Positions 1 to 8,958 of a DNA stretch of 64,000 nucleotides are shown piece after piece (position 1 is the first letter of the stretch; every line of letters starts with the position of its first letter). Source of the stretch: Rhodoplanes sp. Z2-YC6860. Its GTDB lineage: Bacteria > Pseudomonadota > Alphaproteobacteria > Rhizobiales > Xanthobacteraceae. The stretch covers positions 5,478,029-5,542,028 of the forward strand of contig NZ_CP007440.1 in the NCBI RefSeq assembly GCF_001579845.1. The letters are read 5' to 3'. A model generated the notes under the pieces. The model was not told the DNA's origin. It did not search any database and worked only from the letters and a program-made list of their open reading frames with translations. A program made the position numbers and the translations under genes.

Positions 1-38
1 ATTGCGTCTCAGCCTGACGATTTACTTGGCTTGATGAT

Positions 39-464
39 TCACTTAGCTTGGCGATTCTCGAGCCCGACAAGGGCAATCTTGAGATAGCCTGCGGTGCGCA
101 TGTCGTTCATCACCTGCATGATGTCGCCATAGGCCACCGTCTTGTCGGCGCGCAGGAAAATGCGCTCATCGTGATTGCCCTTGGCCGCGACGTTGAGCGC
201 CTGCGCCAGAGAATCCCGTGCGATGACATCCTCGCCGATCGCGAGCGAACGATCCGCTTTGATGGTGAGGAAGATCGGCTTGTCCGGCCGTTCCTGCCGC
301 TGCGCCGTGGTCGACGGCAACTCCACCGGAATGTCGACGGTGGCAAGCGGCGCCGCGATCATGAAGATGATGAGCAGCACCAGGATCACGTCGATGAACG
401 GCGTGACGTTGATCTCGTGCGTCTCCTCGAATTCGTCGCTGTCGTGCCCGAGCTTGATCGACAC
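39..464 (-). CDS. exbD: ExbD/TolR biopolymer transport protein
   Basis: Inner-membrane partner of ExbB in the proton-driven motor that powers TonB-dependent outer-membrane uptake. The 141 residues have the family layout: a short cytoplasmic N-terminus, one membrane segment (about residues 21-42) and a periplasmic domain. The conserved membrane aspartate is present in TPFIDVILVLL (Asp25). The start is a GTG four bases after the exbB stop, so the two genes are translationally linked. The neighbouring TonB-dependent receptor points to siderophore import rather than the Tol system. No tonB gene is visible; only 38 bases remain to the window edge. Confidence 0.93.
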   Translation of the reverse strand: MSIKLGHDSDEFEETHEINVTPFIDVILVLLIIFMIAAPLATVDIPVELPSTTAQRQERPDKPIFLTIKADRSLAIGEDVIARDSLAQALNVAAKGNHDERIFLRADKTVAYGDIMQVMNDMRTAGYLKIALVGLENRQAK

Positions 465-468
465 AGAA

Positions 469-1464
469 CTACTCCGCGGCAGCGCGCGACATCGGAGACG
501 ACATGCGCTCGCAGTCGCGGCTCACGAGCCGCATCACCAGCGCGGAGCCGTCGGCGAGCAGCGCGCGATAGCCGCCGGTCGCGCGCGAGAACACGTTGTA
601 GATCACCACGGCCGGGATCGCGGCGAACAGGCCGAGCGCGGTCGCGAGCAGCGCCTCGGCGATGCCCGGCGCTACCACCGCGAGATTCGTGGTGTGGGCG
701 TTCGAGATGCCGATGAAGCTGTTCATGATGCCCCACACCGTGCCGAACAGGCCGACGAAGGGCGCTGTCGCACCGATCGTGGCGAGAATGCCCATGCCGC
801 GGCCGGTGCGGCGGATCGCCGAGGCTTCGACGCGCTCGAGCAGCCACGCGATCCGCTCCTTGAGCCCCTCCGGCTCGGGATGCGGCGACATCTGCACCTC
901 GTGGACCGCGGCACGCACGAGCCGCTCGATCGCGGCCTCGCCGCGGCCGAGCCGCTGATTGGCCTCGCCAAGCGAGCGCGCCTCGTTGAGCAGGCCAAGC
1001 GCCGCGCGCGCCCTGCGGCTCGCCGCGAACAACTCCCAATACTTCGCGACACAGACCGTCCAGGTGACGAGCGACGCAAACACCAGTCCGATCATCACGA
1101 GTTTCACGATGATGTCGGCGTTCATGAACATGCCCCACGGCGACAGGTCGCGGGGCAGATCGGCCGGCGAGACCTGCGCAGTGCCGATGGCCGGGGCGGA
1201 TGCTGCATTTGCGTCAGGCGTCGCCGGAGCGGACCCGCTCTGGGCTGGCGCAGCCGGAACTGTCGTGGCGGGAGCCGGCGTGGCGGCCGCGGCTGGTGCG
1301 GCCTGCGGTGGGGCCGCTTGCGATGGCGCGACCTGGGGCGCCGCCGGTTGCGAAACCGCCGGCCGCGGAGCCTGCTGGTTCGGCGCGGGCGCCTGGGCGA
1401 AAGCCTGGGCGGTGCACAACACGGCTACGATCGTGGCCGGAGCCACTAAACGACTGATCCTCAT
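469..1464 (-). CDS. exbB: ExbB/TolQ/MotA proton-channel protein with Pro/Ala-rich leader
   Basis: Membrane proton channel that works with ExbD to energise TonB. The 331-residue protein begins with a cleavable-looking signal peptide (residues 1-23, ending AQAFA) and a long Ala/Pro/Gln-rich segment to about residue 100. Three membrane helices follow, near residues 115-140, 225-250 and 262-290. The GLFGTVWGIMNSF and EALLATALGLFAAIPAV stretches are typical of the MotA_TolQ_ExbB family. The leader plus proline-rich segment is the long ExbB form. ATG at 1464 has AGGA seven bases upstream. It lies between the PepSY protein gene and exbD on the same strand. Confidence 0.92.
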   Translation of the reverse strand: MRISRLVAPATIVAVLCTAQAFAQAPAPNQQAPRPAVSQPAAPQVAPSQAAPPQAAPAAAATPAPATTVPAAPAQSGSAPATPDANAASAPAIGTAQVSPADLPRDLSPWGMFMNADIIVKLVMIGLVFASLVTWTVCVAKYWELFAASRRARAALGLLNEARSLGEANQRLGRGEAAIERLVRAAVHEVQMSPHPEPEGLKERIAWLLERVEASAIRRTGRGMGILATIGATAPFVGLFGTVWGIMNSFIGISNAHTTNLAVVAPGIAEALLATALGLFAAIPAVVIYNVFSRATGGYRALLADGSALVMRLVSRDCERMSSPMSRAAAE

Positions 1465-1592
1465 TGACTAATCCTGCACATTCCAAACGCTGCGACTGCC
1501 CCGCTCGCGTGCCAGTGCACTGTCGGACGCATTTGTAACAGTGTTACATGCGCCAAGGCCAGTGGAGCGATGATGCATCCTGATCGGGGCAA

Positions 1593-2627
1593 TCATTCGG
1601 CAGCCTCGACCTGAGGCATGGCCATGGCGGGCGTTGCAGGCGTGGCCGGCTTCGGCCGCCTGCGGCTGCGGAGCCAGATCATCACACCGGTGATGACGAA
1701 CACGGTCGGCAGCACGCCGCAGACAAACACCAGCACCTGCCACAACGCGCCGCCGCGACTGCCGTCGTGGAGACCGCGGATCAGTTGCGCCGCGCGGTCA
1801 CCGGAAAGCTGCGCCAGCGGCGCGAGCGCGCCACTGCGCTCGTCGAGCATCATGGTGGTCATACCGCCGGTCTGCGGATCGCGAACCTGCACGCGCACGC
1901 TGCCGCCGCCTCCCCGCTGCGGCTGCGAAATCGGCGCGACCGACGCCATCATCTCGCGCGCCTGCTGCGGGAAGCCGAGATAGATGCCGGTCGCCGACAC
2001 CACCGCGAGCGGAATCGAGATCCAGAAGCCGAACAGGTGATGCAGGTTGAACGAAAGCGCGGGCCCGCGCGTGAAGCACAAGCCGCGCAGAAAGCCCGCG
2101 TTGCGCGGCCACCAGAGATAGATGCCGCTGAGGCTCAGGATTAGCATCGCGACGCCAACCCAACCGACGATGCTGCGCCCGTTCAACTCGGGGATCGTCA
2201 GGTTCTCGTGAAAGCGATGCAGGACGCCGATGAGAGAGTCGCGGAATTCGACGGTCTCTATGATGCGCCCGGTCGGCGGATCGAGATAGACGGAAACGAA
2301 CCTCAGGCGTCCGCCCTCGCCGCGCCGACCTTCACGCGCCGACAACACCGCGGGCCAGCCGTCGCGCTCGGGCATCCGCAATCCGGTCGTCTGGAAGCCG
2401 CGCTCCAGCGCAGCGGCGGCCTTCGCCACGAGTTGTGCGGGCGGCAACGACGGCCCTGCGGTCGCAGCATAGCGAGACGGATGGATCAGCGCGTCGAACT
2501 CATCATGCCAGACCAGAAACGCGCCGGAGAGCGAGATCGGTACGAGCAGAACTGCAAGGCCGATGCCGAGCCACAGATGGATTTGCAGGAAAAGCCGGCG
2601 CAGCCGGGATCTGGACGCGGCAGACAT
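1593..2627 (-). CDS. PepSY-associated membrane protein (PiuB-like, iron-regulated)
   Basis: Predicted inner-membrane protein of the PepSY_TM family (PiuB type), often co-regulated with siderophore receptors; its biochemical role is not settled, and reductive iron release has been suggested. Four membrane segments are visible: one near the N-terminus (LFLQIHLWLGIGLAVLL), two in the middle (GVAMLILSLSGIYLWWP and a helix after HHLFGFW), and one near the C-terminus before a basic tail. Start chosen at the ATG at 2627 (344 residues) because GAGAG lies just upstream; a frame-open ATG at 2702 would add 25 residues. It heads the leftward group with exbB-exbD, opposite the TonB-dependent receptor. Confidence 0.85.
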   Translation of the reverse strand: MSAASRSRLRRLFLQIHLWLGIGLAVLLVPISLSGAFLVWHDEFDALIHPSRYAATAGPSLPPAQLVAKAAAALERGFQTTGLRMPERDGWPAVLSAREGRRGEGGRLRFVSVYLDPPTGRIIETVEFRDSLIGVLHRFHENLTIPELNGRSIVGWVGVAMLILSLSGIYLWWPRNAGFLRGLCFTRGPALSFNLHHLFGFWISIPLAVVSATGIYLGFPQQAREMMASVAPISQPQRGGGGSVRVQVRDPQTGGMTTMMLDERSGALAPLAQLSGDRAAQLIRGLHDGSRGGALWQVLVFVCGVLPTVFVITGVMIWLRSRRRPKPATPATPAMAMPQVEAAE

Positions 2628-2727
2628 CGCGCTCTCTTTGTAATCGTTCCAAGTAGTTTGGAGCTCCAGGGCCACGTATAGCGAGCGGCCGCGCTGCCAC
2701 AAAGTAGAAATGCAATAAGTTTGTTAG

Positions 2728-2744
2728 TTTTGAAGTGTTCTAAT
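2728..2744. promoter_or_regulatory. ICE-box-like (Irr) palindrome, proximal to piuB-like gene
   Basis: The bases TTTTGAA-GTG-TTCTAAT match 12 of 14 defined positions of the rhizobial iron control element TTTAGAA-N3-TTCTAAA. It sits about 100 bases upstream of the piuB-like start, in an AT-rich divergent promoter region. Irr binding is inferred from the match and the iron-uptake context. Confidence 0.5.
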
Positions 2745-2825
2745 TCGAAAGAGCCTGCAGTTTCAACCATTTATAATTGCCCACGAATACTACCGCATGT
2801 AAGCCAATACTGGGCATGAACTGAA

Positions 2826-2842
2826 TTTTTATCAGTTCTAAA
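2826..2842. promoter_or_regulatory. Second ICE-box-like site, proximal to the TonB-dependent receptor
   Basis: The right half is a perfect TTCTAAA half-site (2836-2842); the left half (TTTTTAT) matches 4 of 7, giving 11 of 14 overall. It ends 28 bases before the receptor ATG, where a regulator could act on that promoter. Weaker than the site at 2728. Confidence 0.35.
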
Positions 2843-2870
2843 CAACAAACTTGAACGTAAGAGTGGGGCG

Positions 2871-5321
2871 ATGTCGAAGTATATCCGGGTCACAAAGAAG
2901 CCAGCGGCTTCTTTGGAGCAGCAGTGCAACTGCAGCCAAAATCGGTCGGCGATCAGCGCAACGGTTCGCCATCCGTTGTCACAGGCCGCCGTCGGCCTGG
3001 CCTCGGTGATGCTGGCAACGACCAGCGGCACCGCCCAGGAGGCCGCTACCGCGGGGACGCCGCGTTCGAGCACAACCACGGCGCAGGCCGGCGAGCAATC
3101 CGCGACCACCACCCTGCCCCGGATCAACGTGCGCTCCGCGAAGCGCAAGCCACGGCAAGCGCGTCCGGTTCAAGCGCCTCGCACGCCGCCGGTGGCCGCA
3201 GCAGCGCCGGCGAACCCGTCGCAGACGTCGTATCAGGCGCCGACCAACGGCAACCTCAACCGTATCCCGGTCTCTCTTCTGAGGACGCCCCAATCCGTCA
3301 ACGTGGTGCCGCAGGCGGTGATCCGCGACACGGCCGCGTCGGATGTCAGAGACGCATTGCGCAACGTCGCGGGCGTCACCTTCCGCGCCGGCGAAGGCGG
3401 CAACCAGGGTGACACGCCCTACATCCGCGGCTTCTCGGCGCAGAATGACGTGTTCCGCGATGGGCTGCGCGATCCCGGCTGGTATACGCGCGATATCTTC
3501 GCGGTCGACGCGGTCGAAGTCTACAAAGGTCCTTCGTCGGTGCTGTTCGGACGCGGCTCGACCGGCGGCGCGATCAATCTCGTCTCCAAGCTGCCGACCG
3601 ATCGCACCTTCGTCGAAGGTACGCTGACCGGCAACACCGGTCCCGGCGTGCGCGCCACGGTCGATGCCAACGGCAAGGTGAACGACCAAGTGTCCGCGCG
3701 CATCGTCGCGATGGGACAGCGCTACGACATTCCGGATCGCGATCATGTCGAGATCAACCGGTACGGCTTCGCGCCGTCGATCAAATACAAGATCGACAAC
3801 CAGACAACCAACACGTTCAGCTACATCTACCAGCACGACGAAAACGTCCCCGACTACGGCGTTCCGTTCATGAATTACAGTTTCGCGGGCAATCCACGAC
3901 CGATCGCGCCGGTGTCGCGCAGCAACTGGTACGGCATTCTCAGCGGTCCTTATCCGGACACCGAAAAGGTCGACGCGCATACCCTCACCAACAGGCTCGA
4001 GCACGAGTTCAATTCGAACTTCAAGGTCGTGAACACGACGCGCTACACGAACGTCGATCGCTTCCAGCGCAACGTCTTCCCTGAGCCCGCGCCCTCGAGC
4101 CTGACGGCTGCCTGGACGCCGAACCGCGCCCAGATCGCGGTGAACAATTCGATGATTGCGAACGCCACCGACGCCATCGCGAAGTTCAACACCGGGCAGC
4201 TCGAACACACCACCATCACCGGCTTCGAGGCCAATCGCGAGACGCGCGATTTCCGGCGTAACCAGTTCGCGGGACAGGCCTCAACAAGCCTGCTCGATCC
4301 CGACCCCTATCGCTACGGCGGCACTCCGCAACCCTCGACCTCCAGCCAGTTTACCTATGGCGAGGCGACCGATCTCGCCTTCTATGCGGCGGATCAGATC
4401 AAGATCAATCAATACTTCGAGGTGCTTGGTGGCATTCGCCTGGAGAATTACAAGTTCAAGCAGGCGGCTCCGCTCGCCTCCGCGGCCGTCTCGCAGCTCG
4501 AGCGGAACGACAACCTGTTCAGCTGGCGCGTCGGCGGAATCTTCCACCCGACACTCAACAGCAGCATCTATGTGATGCATGGCACGTCGTTCAATCCGTC
4601 GGCCGACAACCTCTCGATCGCGGTGACAACGCCCGCCACCGCGATCAGCCTGACGAAGCTCGCGCCCGAAAAGAACGAAACCACGGAAGTCGGCATCAAG
4701 GCCGATGTGCTTGGCGGCAAGCTGAGCCTCGCCAGCGCGGTGTTCCACACCGTGAAGACGAACTTGCGCGTGCCGGATCCGATCAATGCGGGCGTGACGA
4801 TCCTCGATGGCGAGGTCACGGCGGACGGTTTCGAGGCGAGCGTCAGCGGCTACCTGACCAAGCAGTGGCAGATCATCGCGAGCTACACCTACGTTCATGC
4901 CCGCGTCACCAAAACGACGAGCGCATTCCAGCTCAACACCGAGCCGCTGAACACGCCGACGAATGCGTTCTCGCTGTGGACCACATATGACGTCACGCCA
5001 AAGCTCCAGATCGGCGCCGGCGCTTTCTATACCGGCGAGGTCTATGGCGACTCGGGAAGCGCGACCGTTCCGCAGTCGGCGCTCGTGCCGGACTGGTGGC
5101 GCTTCGACATCATGGCCGCCTACAAGGTGAGCAAGCAGGCGACGCTGCAGCTGAACGTCTACAACCTCGCCGACAAGACCTATTACCAGTCGGCCTACTC
5201 CAACTGGGCGGTGCCCGCGTCGGGCCGCACGGTCGCCCTGACCTACCGGGTGCGGTTCGAACCCGACGAGGCGCCGAAGTCAGCTTCGCTCATCCCGACG
5301 AAGGCCGTGGCTCTCAAATAA
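2871..5321 (+). CDS. TonB-dependent siderophore receptor
   Basis: Outer-membrane ligand-gated channel for a ferric siderophore or similar chelate. The 816 residues comprise a long N-terminal leader, a Pro/Ala/Arg-rich linker (about 85-125), a plug domain (about 125-240, with PQSVNVVPQAVIRD, DALRNVAGVTFRAGEGG, YIRGF and VEVYKGPSSVLFGRGSTGG) and a 22-strand-type barrel. No N-terminal STN signalling domain is seen, so no sigma/anti-sigma transduction is expected. The last barrel strand reaches RVRF, where such proteins usually end, but about 19 further polar residues follow. It is followed by a terminator and a PiuC-like dioxygenase gene. The ligand cannot be told from sequence. Confidence 0.93.
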   Translation: MSKYIRVTKKPAASLEQQCNCSQNRSAISATVRHPLSQAAVGLASVMLATTSGTAQEAATAGTPRSSTTTAQAGEQSATTTLPRINVRSAKRKPRQARPVQAPRTPPVAAAAPANPSQTSYQAPTNGNLNRIPVSLLRTPQSVNVVPQAVIRDTAASDVRDALRNVAGVTFRAGEGGNQGDTPYIRGFSAQNDVFRDGLRDPGWYTRDIFAVDAVEVYKGPSSVLFGRGSTGGAINLVSKLPTDRTFVEGTLTGNTGPGVRATVDANGKVNDQVSARIVAMGQRYDIPDRDHVEINRYGFAPSIKYKIDNQTTNTFSYIYQHDENVPDYGVPFMNYSFAGNPRPIAPVSRSNWYGILSGPYPDTEKVDAHTLTNRLEHEFNSNFKVVNTTRYTNVDRFQRNVFPEPAPSSLTAAWTPNRAQIAVNNSMIANATDAIAKFNTGQLEHTTITGFEANRETRDFRRNQFAGQASTSLLDPDPYRYGGTPQPSTSSQFTYGEATDLAFYAADQIKINQYFEVLGGIRLENYKFKQAAPLASAAVSQLERNDNLFSWRVGGIFHPTLNSSIYVMHGTSFNPSADNLSIAVTTPATAISLTKLAPEKNETTEVGIKADVLGGKLSLASAVFHTVKTNLRVPDPINAGVTILDGEVTADGFEASVSGYLTKQWQIIASYTYVHARVTKTTSAFQLNTEPLNTPTNAFSLWTTYDVTPKLQIGAGAFYTGEVYGDSGSATVPQSALVPDWWRFDIMAAYKVSKQATLQLNVYNLADKTYYQSAYSNWAVPASGRTVALTYRVRFEPDEAPKSASLIPTKAVALK

Positions 5322-5346
5322 CGATTGGCGGGCCGCGAACCCCACG

Positions 5347-5376
5347 AGAGCCGCCTGCCCTGCAGGCGGCTCTTTT
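5347..5376 (+). terminator. Rho-independent terminator of the receptor gene
   Basis: A 12-bp stem (AGAGCCGCCTGC and its complement) with a three-base loop is followed by TTTT, 25 bases after the receptor stop. The dioxygenase gene downstream therefore probably has its own promoter or depends on read-through. Confidence 0.8.
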
Positions 5377-5473
5377 GCTGAGGACGCAACCGTCATCCGG
5401 AGCTGTTAACGGCCGGCTTGGAAAAGCAGCAGTGCGGCGGTAAGCCGAAGGTCAATCGCAAGGAACCCGAGCC

Positions 5474-6154
5474 ATGATGCTCCACATTCCCGAAGTGCTC
5501 AGCGCCGAGCAGGTGGCGCGGTGCCGCGAGGTCATGACCAAGGCCGAATGGGTCGACGGCAATGTCACGGCGGGCCACCAATCGCGGCAGGTGAAACACA
5601 ATCTGCAGCTTCCCGAACAATCGCCGGAGGCGCGCGAGCTCGGCGACATGGTGCACAAGGCGCTGTATCAAAGCCCGCTGTTCATGTCGGCGGTGCTGCC
5701 GCACCAGGTGTTTCCGCCGCTGTTCAACCGCTACGACGCCGGCATGACGTTCGGCGCGCATGTCGACAATGCCATCCGCTCGCATCCCATCCATCCGGTG
5801 CGCATCCGCACCGACGTCTCGGCGACGCTGTTCATCTCGGCGCTCGAAGACTATGACGGCGGCGAACTCGTGGTCGAAGACACCTACGGCAGTCACGAGG
5901 TGAAACTGCCCGCGGGCGATCTGATCATCTATCCGGCGACCAGCCTGCACAACGTCACGCCGATCACCCGCGGATCGCGCATCGCCTCGTTCTTCTGGAC
6001 GCAGAGCCTGATCCGCGACGTGACCCAGCGCGCTTTGCTGTTCGACCTCGACATGGCGATCATCCGCCTCACCCAGGATCATCCCGGGCATTCGTCTCTG
6101 GTGACGCTCACCGCCTGCTACCACAACCTGCTGAGGCAATGGGCCGAGGCCTGA
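5474..6154 (+). CDS. PKHD-type Fe(II)/2-oxoglutarate dioxygenase (PiuC/YbiX family)
   Basis: Cytoplasmic 2OG-Fe(II) oxygenase of the PiuC/YbiX family, repeatedly found beside TonB-dependent siderophore receptors; its substrate is not established. At 226 residues it has the family's standard length. The iron-binding facial triad is visible: His96 and Asp98 in FGAHVDN and His159 in ATSLHNVTP. Arg169 in [10 protein letters not shown] is placed to bind 2-oxoglutarate. The conserved [23 protein letters not shown] core (residues 127-149, given here as landmarks) is intact. The gene follows the receptor by about 150 bases on the same strand, so it belongs functionally to the iron locus. Confidence 0.93.
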   Translation: MMLHIPEVLSAEQVARCREVMTKAEWVDGNVTAGHQSRQVKHNLQLPEQSPEARELGDMVHKALYQSPLFMSAVLPHQVFPPLFNRYDAGMTFGAHVDNAIRSHPIHPVRIRTDVSATLFISALEDYDGGELVVEDTYGSHEVKLPAGDLIIYPATSLHNVTPITRGSRIASFFWTQSLIRDVTQRALLFDLDMAIIRLTQDHPGHSSLVTLTACYHNLLRQWAEA

Positions 6155-6158
6155 GCTT

Positions 6159-6201
6159 GATCCCGAAAAGTGCGAAGCGGTTTTCGGGAAAGATCACGCT
6201 C
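6159..6201. repeat. Dispersed palindromic repeat, GATCCCGAAAAGTG family, copy 1
   Basis: Imperfect inverted repeat starting GATCCCGAAAAGTG and ending TTTTCGGGAAAGATCA. A close copy is at 23607-23656 and a diverged relative at 35551-35593. It lies between the converging dioxygenase and cytochrome genes. Elements of this look are frequent in Bradyrhizobium-type genomes. Confidence 0.7.
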
Positions 6202-6254
6202 AAACAAACTCTATCCCGCAAAGCGACCCGGCCGAACGGCTCCGCCCTTCATGA

Positions 6255-6293
6255 AATACAAAACGAAATCGCCGGACCTTTGGCCCGGCGATT
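6255..6293 (-). terminator. Terminator-like hairpin after the cytochrome c gene
   Basis: On the minus strand AATCGCCGG and CCGGCGATT form a 9-bp stem, followed by TCGTTTTG. It lies about 45 bases downstream of the cytochrome stop. Confidence 0.6.
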
Positions 6294-6336
6294 CGACTTT
6301 TGAAGCTCCGCCCCGCGTGGGGCAGCCGCAACGCGG

Positions 6337-6702
6337 CTACTGATTCAACAGCGGGATGCTCTTGTAGTCCTTGCCCTTCGGGATCGACGACAGATACGCG
6401 TAGATGTCGACCAGATCCTCGTTCGGCAGCACCTTTTCGCTGAACGGCGGCATTGCGCGGTTGGTGGTGCGCACGAAGGCCGAGAACGTGTCCCAGGGCA
6501 GCGGATCGGGCGCCAGCACCTTGCCGAGGCTCGTCACGGCCGAGCCTTGGCCCTCGTAGCCGTGGCATTGCCAGCAGCCATACTTCTGGAAGTTGGCCTT
6601 GCCTTTGACGGCATCGCCGGCGGCGAATGCCGAGCCGGAAGCGAGGGCCACCGTGCCGGCCGCGACCGCGGCCAGCACAAAGCGAACGAACGAACGTGTC
6701 AT
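6337..6702 (-). CDS. Small class I c-type cytochrome, exported
   Basis: Periplasmic mono-haem electron carrier. The start used is the ATG at 6702 (121 residues), nine to ten bases after GGGGAG; an in-frame ATG at 6720 is also possible. A signal peptide (FVRFVLAAVAAGTVALASG, AFA) precedes the mature protein. The haem-binding CWQCH is at residues 43-47, and the likely axial Met lies in NRAMPPF. The C-terminal helix NEDLVDIYAYLSSIP is typical of class I cytochromes. It directly follows the Tat-exported ThDP enzyme gene with only a few bases between, so it is probably that enzyme's electron acceptor; this is inferred from the gene pair. Confidence 0.9.
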   Translation of the reverse strand: MTRSFVRFVLAAVAAGTVALASGSAFAAGDAVKGKANFQKYGCWQCHGYEGQGSAVTSLGKVLAPDPLPWDTFSAFVRTTNRAMPPFSEKVLPNEDLVDIYAYLSSIPKGKDYKSIPLLNQ

Positions 6703-6726
6703 CTTGATCTTGCTCCCCAAATCAAA

Positions 6727-8706
6727 TCAGCGCGGCTGCGTCCAGACGTTGACGAGAGCCGGCTGACCCGACTTCACCGCGGCAACGGCTTCCTTGATCG
6801 CGGGCCCGAGCTGCTCCGGATCCTTGATCGGCCCCTTCGCCCACCAGCCCATCGACTCGGCGAGCTTGTGGTACTCGATGTCGGGATTCATGATGCTCGT
6901 GCCGATCGGGCCGAGATCGTTGCCTATGCTCGCGACGCGGTTGCGGAAGCTTGCCATGCGCTGCACGTGCATCAGCTCCTGATGGTAGCCGCGGTTGTTG
7001 TGCATGACGGCGAGCAGCGGGATCTTGTGCTTCGCCGCAGTCCACAGCACGCCGGGCGCGAACATCAGGTCGCCATCCGACTGGATCGACACCGAGAAGC
7101 GGCCGAGATCGCGGTTGGCGAGAGCGGCGCCGATCGACGCCGGTGCGCCGTAGCCCACGCCATAGCCGCCCGAGCGGCCAAGCCAGTGATGGTACTTCTC
7201 CATCGGCCAGAGCCGGGCCGGCCAGTTGCTGACGTTGCCTTCCGAGGCGACCAGCGACCAGTCCTCGTTCTTGATCTGGTTCCAGGTCTCCATCACGAGA
7301 CGCGCAGTGCTGATCGGGCTCGCGTCCCAGGCGATGGCCGCCGCTTGCAGCGTGCGGGTGTGTGCCTCGTCGCGGGCCTTCTTCGCGGCCTCGCCGCGCT
7401 TTGCGATCGCGTCCTTGCGATCGTTCGGGATTGCCGACTTCACGGCCTCGATCAACGCTGGCAGCGTCGCCTCGGCGTCGGCCGCCATCGCAATGTCGAC
7501 CGGCTGGAAACGCTGGAAGTCCTGGTAGTTCGCCTTGGTGATGAGCTCGACCGAATTGATGCTGATCAGCTTCATGCCCGCCTTGATGCGGGTCTGGTTG
7601 AAGCCGATGCCTTCATCGCCGTTGTCGACGTAGGAGTTCATCACGGCCCAGAAGTCCGAGAGCTCGAGGCCGAGGATCACGTCGGCATTGGCGACCGCGG
7701 GCGGGCCCGACACGAGATGATGCGTGCGCGGGAAGTTCATGCGGTTGCCCAGATCGACAACGCGCGCCTGCAGCGCTTCGGCGAGCTGCACGAGCAGCCG
7801 CACGCCGTTCTCGGTACGCGCCGCACGGTCGACCACGATCACCGGCCGCTCCGCGTTGGCGAGGAGTTTCGCGGCGTCCCGCACCGCGCCCATCTCGCCC
7901 GCGGGCGGCGAGGTCGGCGTGTATTTCGGAATCGACGGAGTCGCTTCGCCCGGACGGGGATGCATCGGCTCCTGCTGCAGGCCGGCATCGAGCGAGATCA
8001 TGACCGGGCCATACGGCGGGGTCATCGCGATCTTGTAGCCACGTACGAATGACTGGGCGAAGTGCTGCAGCGACACCGGAGTGTCGTCCCACTTGGTGTA
8101 GTCGCGCACGATCGCGTTGATGTCCTGCGCCGAATGGAAGGTCGGCACGCCCGGCGGGCGGTGCGCGGCGTCCATGTCGTTGCCGCCCATGACGATGACC
8201 GGAACGCGGTCGCACCAGGCGTTGTAGATCGACATGGTGGCGTGCATCAGGCCGACTGTGCCGTGCACCAGCGTCATCAGCGGCTTGCCGGTGACCTTGA
8301 AGTAGCCGTGGCACATCGCGACCGCGGACTCCTCATGCATACAGGTGAGGAATTCCGGCATCTTGTTCTGACCGTAGTCGATCAGCGACTCGTGGATGCC
8401 GCGGTAGCTCGAAGCGCAGTTCGCCGGCAGATATTTGATATCGAGCGTCTTGATGACGTCGACCATGAAATCGGAGCCGGCTTTGCCGCCGATCCGGTTC
8501 AGCTCCTTTTCCGGCATGGCCGTTTCGGCCGCGATCGTGCGCGCCGAAGGCGGCAGCACGGACGGGATGCGCGCCGGCTCGGCGCCGGCGGCCGGCAGGG
8601 CGTTGGCCGCGCCCGGGGCGACCGCACCCGCCGCGGCGCCCGCGACTGCGACACCTTTTAGAAAATTTCGACGATCGACTTTCGGAGCGGAAATCTTGCG
8701 TGCCAT
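6727..8706 (-). CDS. Tat-exported thiamine-diphosphate enzyme (acetolactate synthase-like)
   Basis: ThDP-dependent enzyme of the acetolactate synthase/benzoylformate decarboxylase fold, 659 residues. The three domains are in order: N-terminal PYR domain with the catalytic Glu125 in MHEESAVAM, central domain (about 270-410), and C-terminal PP domain with the Mg/ThDP motif SDGD at 543-546 and NN at 570-571. Unusually, it starts with a twin-arginine signal (Arg12-Arg13 in DRRNFLKG, then an Ala-rich hydrophobic stretch), which predicts export of the folded holoenzyme. The next gene is a periplasmic cytochrome c, so an oxidative decarboxylation feeding electrons to the respiratory chain is plausible. 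The substrate is unknown. ATG at 8706 follows GGGGAG. Confidence 0.88.
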   Translation of the reverse strand: MARKISAPKVDRRNFLKGVAVAGAAAGAVAPGAANALPAAGAEPARIPSVLPPSARTIAAETAMPEKELNRIGGKAGSDFMVDVIKTLDIKYLPANCASSYRGIHESLIDYGQNKMPEFLTCMHEESAVAMCHGYFKVTGKPLMTLVHGTVGLMHATMSIYNAWCDRVPVIVMGGNDMDAAHRPPGVPTFHSAQDINAIVRDYTKWDDTPVSLQHFAQSFVRGYKIAMTPPYGPVMISLDAGLQQEPMHPRPGEATPSIPKYTPTSPPAGEMGAVRDAAKLLANAERPVIVVDRAARTENGVRLLVQLAEALQARVVDLGNRMNFPRTHHLVSGPPAVANADVILGLELSDFWAVMNSYVDNGDEGIGFNQTRIKAGMKLISINSVELITKANYQDFQRFQPVDIAMAADAEATLPALIEAVKSAIPNDRKDAIAKRGEAAKKARDEAHTRTLQAAAIAWDASPISTARLVMETWNQIKNEDWSLVASEGNVSNWPARLWPMEKYHHWLGRSGGYGVGYGAPASIGAALANRDLGRFSVSIQSDGDLMFAPGVLWTAAKHKIPLLAVMHNNRGYHQELMHVQRMASFRNRVASIGNDLGPIGTSIMNPDIEYHKLAESMGWWAKGPIKDPEQLGPAIKEAVAAVKSGQPALVNVWTQPR

Positions 8707-8958
8707 CAGAGCTTCTCCCCATTCAAAAATGTTTTCGCTGCGGATCCGCGAATCCGCCTCTCGCGAGTTGGCGCGATCCTAAAGCACGTCAGATTGCCGC
8801 ACTAGTGCAGTGTCATCATTTCTGGAAGCAACGTGAAAAATCTCGCGGCGTCGCGAGATACCCGCCCGTCAGCGCATACACGCGTCTTCGACGCGCGCCG
8901 CGCACAGCTCGGGAGATGAATCGAGGGTAGCGTTCCGCTATGCGATACGCGGCGAGCT

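Noticed and set aside
2979-4208. A 409-codon minus-strand frame inside the TonB-dependent receptor gene
   Set aside because: Antisense shadow of a clear gene with no start signal or family resemblance; the same applies to long antisense frames over purL, alaS and the autotransporter.
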